The position numbers and the translations under genes were made by a program. Below the pieces are notes generated by a model. The model searched no databases, was not told the DNA's origin, and saw only the letters and a program-made list of their open reading frames with translations. Of a stretch of 64,000 nt of DNA, positions 1 to 6,290 are shown piece after piece. How positions within the stretch are numbered: position 1 is the stretch's first letter; every line of letters starts with the position of its first letter. Origin of the DNA: a virus; IMG/VR virus record IMGVR_UViG_3300050020_000030, positions 1 to 64,000 of that record; one strand, written 5' to 3'.

Positions 1-29
1 AGAAATCACCATTTATTTCAACGGTTTAC

Positions 30-58
30 TTGACACGGCTCTTCGCTTGTGATACAAT
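30..58 (+). promoter_or_regulatory. sigma70 promoter of the early operon
   Basis: TTGACA at 30-35 and TACAAT at 53-58 with a 17-base spacer and an extended -10 (TTGTGA just upstream). It matches the other promoters of this phage (4472, 15695, 25082, 36820, 46506). Transcription would start near 65 and read into the gene at 219, leaving a leader of about 150 bases. Confidence 0.8.
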
Positions 59-135
59 GTATTCAGGGTCGAAGAAACCCAATTTCCCAAATAGGGGTAC
101 CGGGATGACCAAATTTAAGGTACCATCCCCCGAAT

Positions 136-203
136 GTAATACACGTAATATGGAATCTCAGGATTAAGACAGTATTAAGACCATATCGGTAATACACGTA
201 ATA
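136..203. promoter_or_regulatory. duplicated 15-bp element in the early leader
   Basis: GTAATACACGTAATA occurs exactly at 136-150 and again at 189-203, 53 bases apart (about five helical turns), between the early promoter and the first gene. The spacing suggests an operator bound by a looping protein or an RNA-level site. Just upstream, GGGATG (103-108) can pair with CATCCC (about 124-129). No matching regulator gene is recognised in the window. Confidence 0.45.
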
Positions 204-218
204 CAAGGATTGGAATTC

Positions 219-992
219 ATGGCAAAGAGCGAGACAGGATTTATCTACTTTATTCGTACAGAATCTTCGGACAGGGTTAAGATAGGATATACCGAGGGAA
301 GTCCTAAGAGACGGTTGATCGAACTGTGTATAGGTTCTTCAGATAACTTAGTACTTGAGGGTGGTATACCCGACGGAACCTTCGGGCATTCGGAAAGGTC
401 GCTACATAAGTTTTTTGAGGAGTTTCATATAAGAGGAGAGTGGTTCCGAAGGGAAGGAAATCTAGCACTGTTTATTGATAAGTGCGTGGAAGGGGATTTA
501 GTATTAGCAGAAAAGCTATCGACGCCTGTCCCTATTCTAGAGACATTGAACCAAACAAAATTCAGTACTTTAAAATCCTTTAGAATCCCAAATGACCTTG
601 TCGAAAGAATGGAAAGGCAGGTAGAGAACACCGGGGAGACCGCTAGCAAGATTATCGTAGACTCCTTATATCAGTACTTCGATAATTCTGATAAGGAGGG
701 AAGATACGAGGCCCTTAATTCTAAAGCACCTGAGCCTTCACTTACTCTGGAGGGTATCCGGAGCATATTTGAGGAGTATCTATCTCCGAGACAGACCAAG
801 ACAAAGCCTTTTAAGGCTATCCCGGAGATTGGGGTCGTGGAAGATCAGTCTGAATCCGTTCCGGTCAGCATTCCGGCTGGACTAAGAAATATTCAAAGTC
901 AACAACATTCTGCTCGGTGCGCGTGCTTTATCTGTAAGCCGCCCAAGGATGCGGTGGCCGAGCCTAAGAAAAAGAAGTGGGGGAAGAAATGA
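219..992 (+). CDS. MUG113/T5orf172-family GIY-YIG-like protein
   Basis: The N-terminal 80 residues fit the T5orf172/MUG113 family, a minimal GIY-YIG-like fold. They show the order FIYFIR, KIGYT, RRL, a run of short strands, then LHKFFEEF and GEWF. The middle and C-terminus (from about residue 85) are unlike that family and end in a lysine-rich tail with a CxCFIC pair that could bind zinc. ATG at 219 is preferred over the TTG at 210 because AAGGA at 205-209 is 9 bases upstream of it. It is the first gene of the early operon and its stop overlaps the next ATG (ATGA). Family members are common in phages; their exact activity is not established, so nuclease function is inference. Confidence 0.7.
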   Translation: MAKSETGFIYFIRTESSDRVKIGYTEGSPKRRLIELCIGSSDNLVLEGGIPDGTFGHSERSLHKFFEEFHIRGEWFRREGNLALFIDKCVEGDLVLAEKLSTPVPILETLNQTKFSTLKSFRIPNDLVERMERQVENTGETASKIIVDSLYQYFDNSDKEGRYEALNSKAPEPSLTLEGIRSIFEEYLSPRQTKTKPFKAIPEIGVVEDQSESVPVSIPAGLRNIQSQQHSARCACFICKPPKDAVAEPKKKKWGKK

Positions 993-1156
993 CAGAGAAA
1001 AAGTTGACTCTTTTGGAAATCGAGATGTTAGAAGCCCTAATTGAGGTTCTTCACGCATACGCGGATTATGGAAAAGCGGCACTCAGAGATAGCGACGAGT
1101 ATACCTCCCTTACTGCGGTACGTCGGGCTATCCGAAATGCGAGGGGGAAGAAATGA
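989..1156 (+). CDS. small early protein, unknown
   Basis: A 55-residue ORF that overlaps both neighbours by 4 bases (ATGA junctions), with GGGGAAGAA as ribosome-binding site. It is mainly helical by eye and charged, ends in RGKK and has no recognised motif. The perfect fit between two genes in an overlapping operon is the main evidence that it is real. Confidence 0.6.
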   Translation: MTEKKLTLLEIEMLEALIEVLHAYADYGKAALRDSDEYTSLTAVRRAIRNARGKK

Positions 1157-1509
1157 GCAAGTACCTTATACCTGACGGGATGCTCCAAGCTGGAAGAGGA
1201 GCGTATGACGCCTACGTGACAGCCGAAGAAGGTTCTCTCCGGATTCTAGAAGCTGGGGCAAAATGGTTGTCCGAAAATCCTATCGTGCCTACTCCCGAGC
1301 AGCTTCAAAGCATCGCAGATAAGAATAATCGGGGTAAGAGCTATCCCGAAGCTATTGAGATGTATGTGATCGGATTTCAGAAGATCATGCTCCTTAAGGC
1401 CGAGCCGGAGATGATCGGGGAAGAAACGGTCGGCCAGTTCTGCGCCCGTCATCAAACCATCGGTAAGGCTGTGATCGAAGCTTACCGGAGAGGAAAGGAA
1501 TCCAAATGA
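1153..1509 (+). CDS. hypothetical early protein
   Basis: 118 residues with no family recognised. The composition is acidic-helical with a basic C-terminal helix (AYRRGKESK). The ATG overlaps the stop of the previous gene, and GGGGAAGAA precedes it. The next gene again starts inside its stop, so it is cotranscribed and probably translationally coupled. Confidence 0.65.
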   Translation: MSKYLIPDGMLQAGRGAYDAYVTAEEGSLRILEAGAKWLSENPIVPTPEQLQSIADKNNRGKSYPEAIEMYVIGFQKIMLLKAEPEMIGEETVGQFCARHQTIGKAVIEAYRRGKESK

Positions 1510-1769
1510 AGTATGCACCCGAAGAACACCGGCAGATGCAGGAAGCCCTCCGAATGCACGAAGGGAAGATCGTAGATACCGTCGTCCTAGATGCAGACGG
1601 CGAAGGAACAAAGTTCACCTTCTTTGGCGGGGGAACGTACTGGCATAGGAATGCTTTTACTGAGGCCGAGCAGCGGCTATACCGAGCGGAGGAAATTATC
1701 CGAAATATCCTACACGATGTTTCTGGAAGCTATGTAGCCGCCGAAGAATTTCTAGAGGAGGCTGAGTGA
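1506..1769 (+). CDS. hypothetical early protein
   Basis: 87 residues. Acidic, with helical ends around a short predicted beta segment (residues 23-47, containing FTFFGGG). No family recognised. It overlaps both neighbours by 4 bases within the early operon. Confidence 0.65.
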   Translation: MKYAPEEHRQMQEALRMHEGKIVDTVVLDADGEGTKFTFFGGGTYWHRNAFTEAEQRLYRAEEIIRNILHDVSGSYVAAEEFLEEAE

Positions 1770-1960
1770 GTATCCAGACCTTTGAATGTCCCAAGTGCGG
1801 GCACCGGCTAGAAAAGATCATCCGGAATTCGGAAAATGCCATTACAGTTACCAGAGTCTATTGTCCGGAATGTATCGCCCGGCTCCAGTTGGAAGAGATG
1901 AAACAAGTTCTGAGTGTCCCATCCCCGGCCATCTGGAATTGTTCTAAGGGGTCTCTATGA
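1766..1960 (+). CDS. small zinc-ribbon protein
   Basis: 64 residues starting at GTG 1766, inside the stop of the previous gene, with AGAGGAGG just upstream. CPKCG near residue 8 and CPEC near residue 33 make a four-cysteine zinc ribbon, a fold common in small phage proteins that bind nucleic acid or host proteins. The target is unknown. Confidence 0.65.
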   Translation: MSIQTFECPKCGHRLEKIIRNSENAITVTRVYCPECIARLQLEEMKQVLSVPSPAIWNCSKGSL

Positions 1961-2142
1961 ATTGCCCCAGATGCTGGACCGATCTCGGTAATGATCCTAA
2001 CCGTCCGCACTATGAGCCGGGGATTGATTATGTTCCTTGCGAACCGTCCCCCGAGGAGCAGGCATTTAAGAGGGAACTGGACTACCGGATGTGGCTAGTT
2101 TCGGAAGCTGTACGGGATATTGAGAGGGGGCTTAAAAAATGA
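1957..2142 (+). CDS. small zinc-ribbon protein
   Basis: 61 residues starting MNCPRC, with a single clear CxxC and a further cysteine near residue 28. The N-terminus resembles that of the next gene (MNCPDC), so the two are probably distant tandem duplicates. Overlapping ATGA junctions on both sides. Confidence 0.6.
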   Translation: MNCPRCWTDLGNDPNRPHYEPGIDYVPCEPSPEEQAFKRELDYRMWLVSEAVRDIERGLKK

Positions 2143-2360
2143 ATTGTCCGGATTGTGGACGGGACCTAGAAAAGATTCCGGAGCAGTACCGGGATTTTGT
2201 ACACTCTATCCCCGGAAAATCGGACTGGTGCTTGCCTCCTGAAAAGTTCTCTCCGGAAGCAGAAGCTGCTCTAGATAAGCAGGCGGAAGCGTTAACAAAA
2301 CAATTTCGTAAGACCCTAGAGGAGGTACTAAATGGTAACATGGTCATATCGTTGGGATGA
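2139..2360 (+). CDS. small zinc-ribbon protein, paralogue of the preceding gene
   Basis: 73 residues starting MNCPDCGRDL, like the preceding protein. It has one N-terminal CxxC and a distal cysteine (SDWC), then a helical tail. It overlaps the next gene by 29 bases, which is more than usual here. Function unknown. Confidence 0.6.
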   Translation: MNCPDCGRDLEKIPEQYRDFVHSIPGKSDWCLPPEKFSPEAEAALDKQAEALTKQFRKTLEEVLNGNMVISLG

Positions 2361-2649
2361 ATCGAAGAAAGGATGGACCCTTCATCGTAGGGTTGACCAG
2401 AAATATCTGGCCCGGACAGGATTTACTTGGCGCGGGCCGAGTTTGTGGTATAATAAACCTATTGGGCCAATCACCCAGTTTAACCACATTCTTAGAGAGA
2501 CGTTGTTGACGAACTACTATTCAAATTCCTTTTTTAGTAAGTCACCGTTTCTTGGCGGGATGAGGATGTGTCTTCCAGTTCATTCGGGAAAGACGATCCA
2601 GTTCTTTACCTACGGCCTGAAGGAGAAAAATGAAACCCACAGTTCCTGA
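2332..2649 (+). CDS. early protein with a C-terminal major-capsid-protein fragment
   Basis: 105 residues. The first 49 or so are unique and rich in W, R and K. Residues 71-96 align with residues 35-61 of this phage's own major capsid protein (22867-25034). Shared are PFLG, then LPxHSG, then IQFFxYxL with one gap, at more than half identical positions. The similarity stops shortly before the C-terminus. GGAGGT lies 8 bases before the ATG. The corresponding capsid segment is the N-terminal arm region before the first intron. It is one of three early proteins with virion-protein fragments (see 4975 and 5842). What it does is unknown; assembly interference or a decoy role is inference. Confidence 0.7.
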   Translation: MVTWSYRWDESKKGWTLHRRVDQKYLARTGFTWRGPSLWYNKPIGPITQFNHILRETLLTNYYSNSFFSKSPFLGGMRMCLPVHSGKTIQFFTYGLKEKNETHSS

Positions 2650-2896
2650 AGTTCTACCGCTTGTCTGGGACCTATATGATAGAAGTCTGGACGGGTGCTG
2701 CCTGCATATCGTTCTGGACGACGGAAACGTAGATGATGCTTCTGTAAAGTTCTGTATGCGATACGCAGAGGAGATGGTCCACTGGGAGTGCCTATGTCTA
2801 GCTGAAACTTTGCTGCACATGAGTAAAACCCAAAGGACTCAGCTATCTAGCCGAGCCTACGAAAGGCAGCATCTGAGATACCACGGAGGAGCCTAA
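2630..2896 (+). CDS. hypothetical early protein
   Basis: 88 residues with GGAGAAAA before the ATG, overlapping the preceding gene by 20 bases. Cysteine-containing (GCCLHI, ECLCL) and histidine-rich near the end, but without a regular zinc-binding spacing. No family recognised. Confidence 0.6.
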   Translation: MKPTVPEVLPLVWDLYDRSLDGCCLHIVLDDGNVDDASVKFCMRYAEEMVHWECLCLAETLLHMSKTQRTQLSSRAYERQHLRYHGGA

Positions 2897-3339
2897 TGGA
2901 AGAAACACGAAACAGTAAGCACTGGCTGGTAAGCCCACCACCGCCCGGAATCCTGATCTCGGTGTTTGATACTCGGGATAATCGCGGGTGGCGCGTCATG
3001 TATCCGGAAGAAATTTCAGCCCGCCTCCCGGAGTATCTTTACTGGAGGGTCACTGGAGTAGGAGAAGAAATGGATCACCCAGCCGTGCCTAATGCCGCTG
3101 CGTACTATATTCTCAAGGTCAAGGACTACGGGGATGTGGTCTTCTACGGTACTGAAGTTGAGGCGGAAGACCTAAAGATGACTTGGGAACTCCGGAGCAA
3201 GAGTAGCGTCTTCCTCAAGAAGGCTACTAAGAGTGATCCTAAACACAAGAAGCTGGTATCGGACGAGATCGAAGCTATCCGGTTGGATCGGTCGTTTGGA
3301 ATCCAGATTCCCCCGGTTCAGACAGATGGGTGGTTCTAA
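2896..3339 (+). CDS. hypothetical early protein
   Basis: 147 residues preceded by GGAGGAG. It looks like a compact alpha/beta protein: beta strands around ILISVFDTRD and YYILKVKDYGDVVFYG, then a basic segment (residues 108-125) and a proline-containing tail. No family recognised. It follows the previous gene by a one-base overlap (TAATG type). Confidence 0.65.
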   Translation: MEETRNSKHWLVSPPPPGILISVFDTRDNRGWRVMYPEEISARLPEYLYWRVTGVGEEMDHPAVPNAAAYYILKVKDYGDVVFYGTEVEAEDLKMTWELRSKSSVFLKKATKSDPKHKKLVSDEIEAIRLDRSFGIQIPPVQTDGWF

Positions 3340-3518
3340 TGCTTACTGAGGAAAGACTCAAAGAAATTTTGGATTACAAGGGCCGCAATCTTGGGGTGTT
3401 TCCCAAGTGTTGTCCTTGGTCGATAGCTACCTACAAAGAAATACTGTCTCTTGCCCAAGAGGTCTTCTGCTGGAGAAACATACAGGATTGGGAAGAGAAG
3501 TACGGGGGAACTAAATGA
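3339..3518 (+). CDS. small early protein, unknown
   Basis: 59 residues. The ATG at 3339 overlaps the previous stop by one base (TAATG), which is preferred over the GTG at 3330. Two cysteines (KCCPW) but no zinc motif. The stop overlaps the next ATG. Confidence 0.6.
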   Translation: MLTEERLKEILDYKGRNLGVFPKCCPWSIATYKEILSLAQEVFCWRNIQDWEEKYGGTK

Positions 3519-3694
3519 AATTCGGTAAAAGTTTTCAAGACGGGGTACTAGAGAATCTCCTCTTCCACCAAGAGCAGGACGCCGTGGCCCACAACAAGAA
3601 GTGGGATAGGATAGCTTTCTGGGGATTTATCTTTGCATGGGCTATGCTTTTTGCTGGGGTAATATGGAGCGATCTAGCAAGAGGAGTCTTATGA
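3515..3694 (+). CDS. small single-span membrane protein
   Basis: 59 residues. A soluble, charged N-terminal half (through NKKWDR, residues 27-32) is followed by one strongly hydrophobic segment at about residues 33-51 (AFWGFIFAWAMLFAGVIW) and a short basic end. It overlaps both neighbours by 4 bases. A small inner-membrane protein of the early operon; superinfection exclusion or host takeover roles are possible but not shown. Confidence 0.65.
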   Translation: MKFGKSFQDGVLENLLFHQEQDAVAHNKKWDRIAFWGFIFAWAMLFAGVIWSDLARGVL

Positions 3695-4023
3695 GTCAGT
3701 TACTGTTTTCTTTAACTTCGAAGGACTTTGTGTTTCAGACTTTTTGTACCGGGGGTAATGGAGGCCAGCATCGTAATGCTAAGCAGAACGGGGTTCGGTG
3801 TATACATCCTCCTTCTGGAGCGAGGGCGGAGCATAGGGACGGTCGGGACCAGCCTAAGAATAGACAGGAGGCATTTCGGAAGTGCTGCGAAACTCCGGAG
3901 TTCAAGGCTTGGCACCGGACGGAAGTTTTTCGGCGTCTTGGCAAGACAAAAGATATAGAACGGATTGTAGATGAGCAGATGGACTCTAAAAACATAAAGG
4001 TGGAATACTATGAGTCTTTATAA
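3691..4023 (+). CDS. GGQ peptide-release-factor-like protein
   Basis: 110 residues from ATG 3691, which sits behind AAGAGGAG and overlaps the previous stop. The core GGNGGQHRNAKQNG is the catalytic GGQ loop of class I release factors and the ArfB/ICT1/PrfH-type peptidyl-tRNA hydrolases. It is followed by the family's VRCIHPPSGA strand, a DGRDQPKNRQEA segment and a basic helix. Domain 2/4 codon-recognition parts are absent, so it should act on stalled ribosomes or without stop-codon reading, hydrolysing peptidyl-tRNA. The C-terminal tail is shorter and less basic than that of ArfB. A reading-frame start upstream (3637) lacks a ribosome-binding site. Confidence 0.8.
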   Translation: MSQLLFSLTSKDFVFQTFCTGGNGGQHRNAKQNGVRCIHPPSGARAEHRDGRDQPKNRQEAFRKCCETPEFKAWHRTEVFRRLGKTKDIERIVDEQMDSKNIKVEYYESL

Positions 4024-4267
4024 AGAAGGCATACACATGATGTTGCCAAGCGAGGACGAGTCTATCCGCAGGCAGGCCGCGCAGTATTTTCACTACATGT
4101 ACGCGGATCAGGAGACTCTTACCTTCGGGCAGGCTATTGAAGCCTTGGTAATCCTCAACAAGGCTCTTACTGAACGGCTCAGAGCGTATGAGAAGGCGGA
4201 ACTAGATCGGGCGATGCTCTCCGTTTCTCCCGTATACATCACGGATGATCCACTCGCAAAAAGATGA
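4010..4267 (+). CDS. hypothetical early protein
   Basis: 85 residues, all-helical in appearance with acidic and basic stretches (ALTERLRAYEKAELDRAM). It overlaps the release-factor-like gene by 14 bases. No family recognised. Confidence 0.55.
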   Translation: MSLYKEGIHMMLPSEDESIRRQAAQYFHYMYADQETLTFGQAIEALVILNKALTERLRAYEKAELDRAMLSVSPVYITDDPLAKR

Positions 4268-4494
4268 ATACTATAAAGCGACGTGTAACTCTAAGGGTTT
4301 GTATGTTTTGCGGGCACCGATGGCGGTACAAGAAATGCCTTCGGGTCCGGTGCCCGGAGTGCCGGAAGAACCAGACTGAAAAAATACAAAAAGTAAAAAA
4401 GATGACACCAGTTCCGGAAACTGGAAACCAGACGCTCGAAAATATTCGAAAAGAATTTCTCCAGAAATACCTTGACAAGGATAAGGACTTGTGA
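4264..4494 (+). CDS. small basic zinc-ribbon protein
   Basis: 76 residues with CMFCGH near residue 13 and CPEC near residue 30, separated by a very basic stretch, then a lysine-rich linker and a C-terminal helix. Probably a nucleic-acid-binding zinc ribbon. The promoter for the next gene lies inside its 3' end. Confidence 0.65.
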   Translation: MNTIKRRVTLRVCMFCGHRWRYKKCLRVRCPECRKNQTEKIQKVKKMTPVPETGNQTLENIRKEFLQKYLDKDKDL

Positions 4495-4500
4495 TATAAT
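4472..4500 (+). promoter_or_regulatory. sigma70 promoter
   Basis: TTGACA at 4472-4477 and TATAAT at 4495-4500 with a 17-base spacer and an extended -10 (TTGTGATATAAT). It lies within the end of the previous gene and would start transcription near 4507, just upstream of the exported-protein gene at 4523. Confidence 0.85.
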
Positions 4501-4522
4501 GTACTTAGACTGGAAAAAAGGG

Positions 4523-4753
4523 ATGATACTTCTAGTTCTCGGGATGGCTTCTGCACAGAGTTCCTTACCTCCTGAGACCTTTCAGTCTGAACTGTTTTTG
4601 TCCTCGGTACAATGTCATATCAGAGATGGCGTTGTCTATAACTGTAGGTTGAACAAGGATAAGAAGCTAGACGACGCTGTACAAGAGCTATACGATCTAT
4701 ATCAATCGAGTCTAGACTCCGGGGATGGTCCAGACGAAAGTGCGCCCGAATGA
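4523..4753 (+). CDS. small exported protein, paralogue of the late gene at 35338
   Basis: 76 residues from ATG 4523 (GGG ribosome-binding site, downstream of the promoter ending at 4500). Residues 1-12 form a short hydrophobic signal peptide (MILLVLGMASAQS) with an apparent cut after A-S-A. The mature part matches the product of 35338-35601: a pattern Cx(I)xDG...xxCxxxxxxxLDDxxxxxxDxY is shared. So one early and one late copy of the same exported protein exist. Both mature forms have two cysteines that could form a disulfide in the periplasm. Function unknown. Confidence 0.65.
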   Translation: MILLVLGMASAQSSLPPETFQSELFLSSVQCHIRDGVVYNCRLNKDKKLDDAVQELYDLYQSSLDSGDGPDESAPE

Positions 4754-4965
4754 TTACCTGCCTTGAGTGCCTAACCCGAGAAGCCTGCCCCGGCTACAGC
4801 CACTGTAAGCAGTGTGAGGGCGCGGGTATTACAGGCGTCGTTCGGTTTGATACTACGGCGCTTTCCAGAGGACTTCGGGAGGAGTTTGATAAATTCGATA
4901 AGCGAATCTACGACCTTGAAGTAGCTCTTGGCCTACGTCAAGGCGTGAACAATAACGAGGGATAA
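4750..4965 (+). CDS. small zinc-binding protein
   Basis: 71 residues. Cysteines at CLEC, EAC, HCKQC within the first 25 residues suggest a zinc site; the rest is a charged helix (REEFDKFDKRIYDLEVAL). It overlaps the exported-protein gene by 4 bases. Confidence 0.6.
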   Translation: MITCLECLTREACPGYSHCKQCEGAGITGVVRFDTTALSRGLREEFDKFDKRIYDLEVALGLRQGVNNNEG

Positions 4966-4974
4966 AAGGAGAAT

Positions 4975-5220
4975 ATGAAATATTCAAGAGAACAATACGA
5001 GCGGGCAGCAAAGTACTATGATACCTATTTCTCTAGGGGTGGTTTTTATTCTGATCCGGATAGGTGGGTAAAACTGTATGAAGAGGTTGGAAACGGGAGA
5101 AGTACTGACACAGAATTACAAGCAAAACTATTCGTAGAAGGTCTATACGGAGGACCTGCTTTCTCTCTTGGACACAGTAACATTGCTCGTACTGCGACTG
5201 GACTGGGGCGGGTTTTATAA
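4975..5220 (+). CDS. early protein ending in a portal-protein fragment
   Basis: 81 residues behind AAAGGAG. Residues 1-62 are unique (tyrosine-rich, acidic). Residues 66-76, GHSNIARTATG, are identical to portal residues 464-474 encoded at 15001-15033. Over those 33 bases the two copies differ at four positions, and every difference is a silent third-position change. The similarity starts and ends abruptly, with five extra residues before the stop. This is the second of three early proteins carrying pieces of virion proteins. A single small recombination event followed by selection on the protein sequence would explain it; the biological role is unknown. Confidence 0.7.
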   Translation: MKYSREQYERAAKYYDTYFSRGGFYSDPDRWVKLYEEVGNGRSTDTELQAKLFVEGLYGGPAFSLGHSNIARTATGLGRVL

Positions 5221-5239
5221 TTTCCAAATGAGGGATAAA

Positions 5240-5446
5240 ATGATATCTTGTGTTTTCAACTTTCCCCTACCCGAAACTCAAGAGGCTATCGACTTCTTGG
5301 TCGTTGAGACTCGTCATGCCGTTCAAAAAGCCCAAGTGGACAACCCGGAGCTTCTAAAGCCCGGAGTGTTTTTTGTAACGATCTCCGCAGGAGATGTTGG
5401 TGTAACCACGGAGGAAGATAAATTTGAGTACCACCCGGAGGGATAG
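5240..5446 (+). CDS. hypothetical early protein
   Basis: 68 residues. ATG 5240 is chosen because GAGGGA lies 5 bases upstream; the upstream in-frame ATGs lack one. It reads as a small alpha/beta protein (VFNFPLP, a long helix, then VFFVTISAG) and could be a ferredoxin-like or dNTP-related fold, but no family is recognised. Confidence 0.55.
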   Translation: MISCVFNFPLPETQEAIDFLVVETRHAVQKAQVDNPELLKPGVFFVTISAGDVGVTTEEDKFEYHPEG

Positions 5447-5826
5447 TGACTCAGGTAAGAGGGTTTAAGCCTTCGGCAAAGTACCAAAGGCTATACAATA
5501 GGTACAACAAATTGTACTTCTCGGGGGAGCTACCACCATGTATAGTGGGTGCTGCGCCTTTGCTAAAGATTGAATACGTCGAGAACAAAGTTTTTGGAAA
5601 GTCTAAAAAAGTGTCAGGAGGGGAATATGCCTTGCTATGCTGGGAAGATGATCAGTCCTATATTATCCTAGATAAAGGAACTACTGTTTTTCATATAGTG
5701 ATCGCAAAGCAGTCGGTTCTTCACGAGCAAATTCATCTATACTTGGGAACACGAGGCCACGGTAAAGAATTCAAGGACCAGATCAGAAGGATCGCTGCTC
5801 TAGGCGCGTTGGATACCCTAATCTAG
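5446..5826 (+). CDS. SprT-like zinc metalloprotease domain protein
   Basis: 126 residues starting at GTG 5446, overlapping the previous stop. The order is a helix with YNRYNKLYFSGELP, a beta hairpin, then LHEQIH (about residues 92-97) and HGKEFKDQIRRI. This is the SprT pattern: HExxH with a third zinc-binding histidine about 20 residues later. SprT-like proteins (Spartan, SprT) cleave proteins attached to DNA. Only the protease domain is present; the C-terminal zinc ribbon of bacterial SprT is missing. It stands beside the early zinc-ribbon genes. Protease activity on DNA-bound or host proteins is inference. Confidence 0.75.
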   Translation: MTQVRGFKPSAKYQRLYNRYNKLYFSGELPPCIVGAAPLLKIEYVENKVFGKSKKVSGGEYALLCWEDDQSYIILDKGTTVFHIVIAKQSVLHEQIHLYLGTRGHGKEFKDQIRRIAALGALDTLI

Positions 5827-5841
5827 AAGGAAAAGGAAACT

Positions 5842-6219
5842 ATGTATACACTCAGTTTGGTACACAATACGGCCTTCCCCGAACCGGGAGAATTTTTCAA
5901 CAACACTAAGAATGGCGGGGTTCTAACAATGTCTCGTCTTCGTCGAGAAGTCTTGCGGGCGAGTGTCGAAGGTCTGGAAACTTTCGAGGATAAAAAGTAT
6001 CGGGGCTGGATTCATCCCTATGTCCTGCACGACGTTCTTAATGATGCCTCCTTTAACGGATTAACAGATATTATAGCACGCGGAGAGAAGAAAGACAAAG
6101 CATTTGTATCAATAACTCTTGCGGGAGTTGAGTTTATTTCAACGACAGACGTTCGGGTCTCTACCTTTATCTTCGGTAAAAACTCTGATCCCCTCGATCT
6201 TAAACTTATCTACATCTAA
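5842..6219 (+). CDS. early protein made of a central major-capsid-protein segment
   Basis: 125 residues. Residues 1-27 are unique. From residue 28 (LTxSxLR) to about 120 the protein follows residues 156-262 of the phage's major capsid protein, including HDVLNDASFNGLTDI against HDIYNDASFNGLTDI in the capsid. Over residues 49-78 the two share 20 of 30 positions. A seven- to nine-residue loop of the capsid is missing, and the copy ends where the capsid continues to its last 65 residues. So this is a domain-sized capsid piece rather than a complete capsid paralogue, with a good ribosome-binding site (AGAAGGAAAAGGAAA) and an intact frame. It could co-assemble into or block capsids; not tested. Confidence 0.75.
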   Translation: MYTLSLVHNTAFPEPGEFFNNTKNGGVLTMSRLRREVLRASVEGLETFEDKKYRGWIHPYVLHDVLNDASFNGLTDIIARGEKKDKAFVSITLAGVEFISTTDVRVSTFIFGKNSDPLDLKLIYI

Positions 6220-6260
6220 AGTAACCAAAATATAGGGTACTAAAGATTTATTTGAAATGG

Positions 6261-6290
6261 TTACTATTCTGGCCGGATTTGTGGTATAAT
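6261..6290 (+). promoter_or_regulatory. extended -10 promoter of the first virion operon
   Basis: TATAAT at 6285-6290 within TTTGTGGTATAAT, the extended -10 used across this phage; the -35 (TTACTA at 6261-6266, 18-base spacer) is weak. It would start transcription near 6297, directly before the folded leader. Confidence 0.65.

Noticed and set aside
2427-2454. Promoter-like TTTGTGGTATAAT inside the gene at 2332
   Set aside because: The -35 (TTGGCG) is weak, the bases encode LWYNKP of an apparently real protein, and no gene start follows closely. Left out as a feature.
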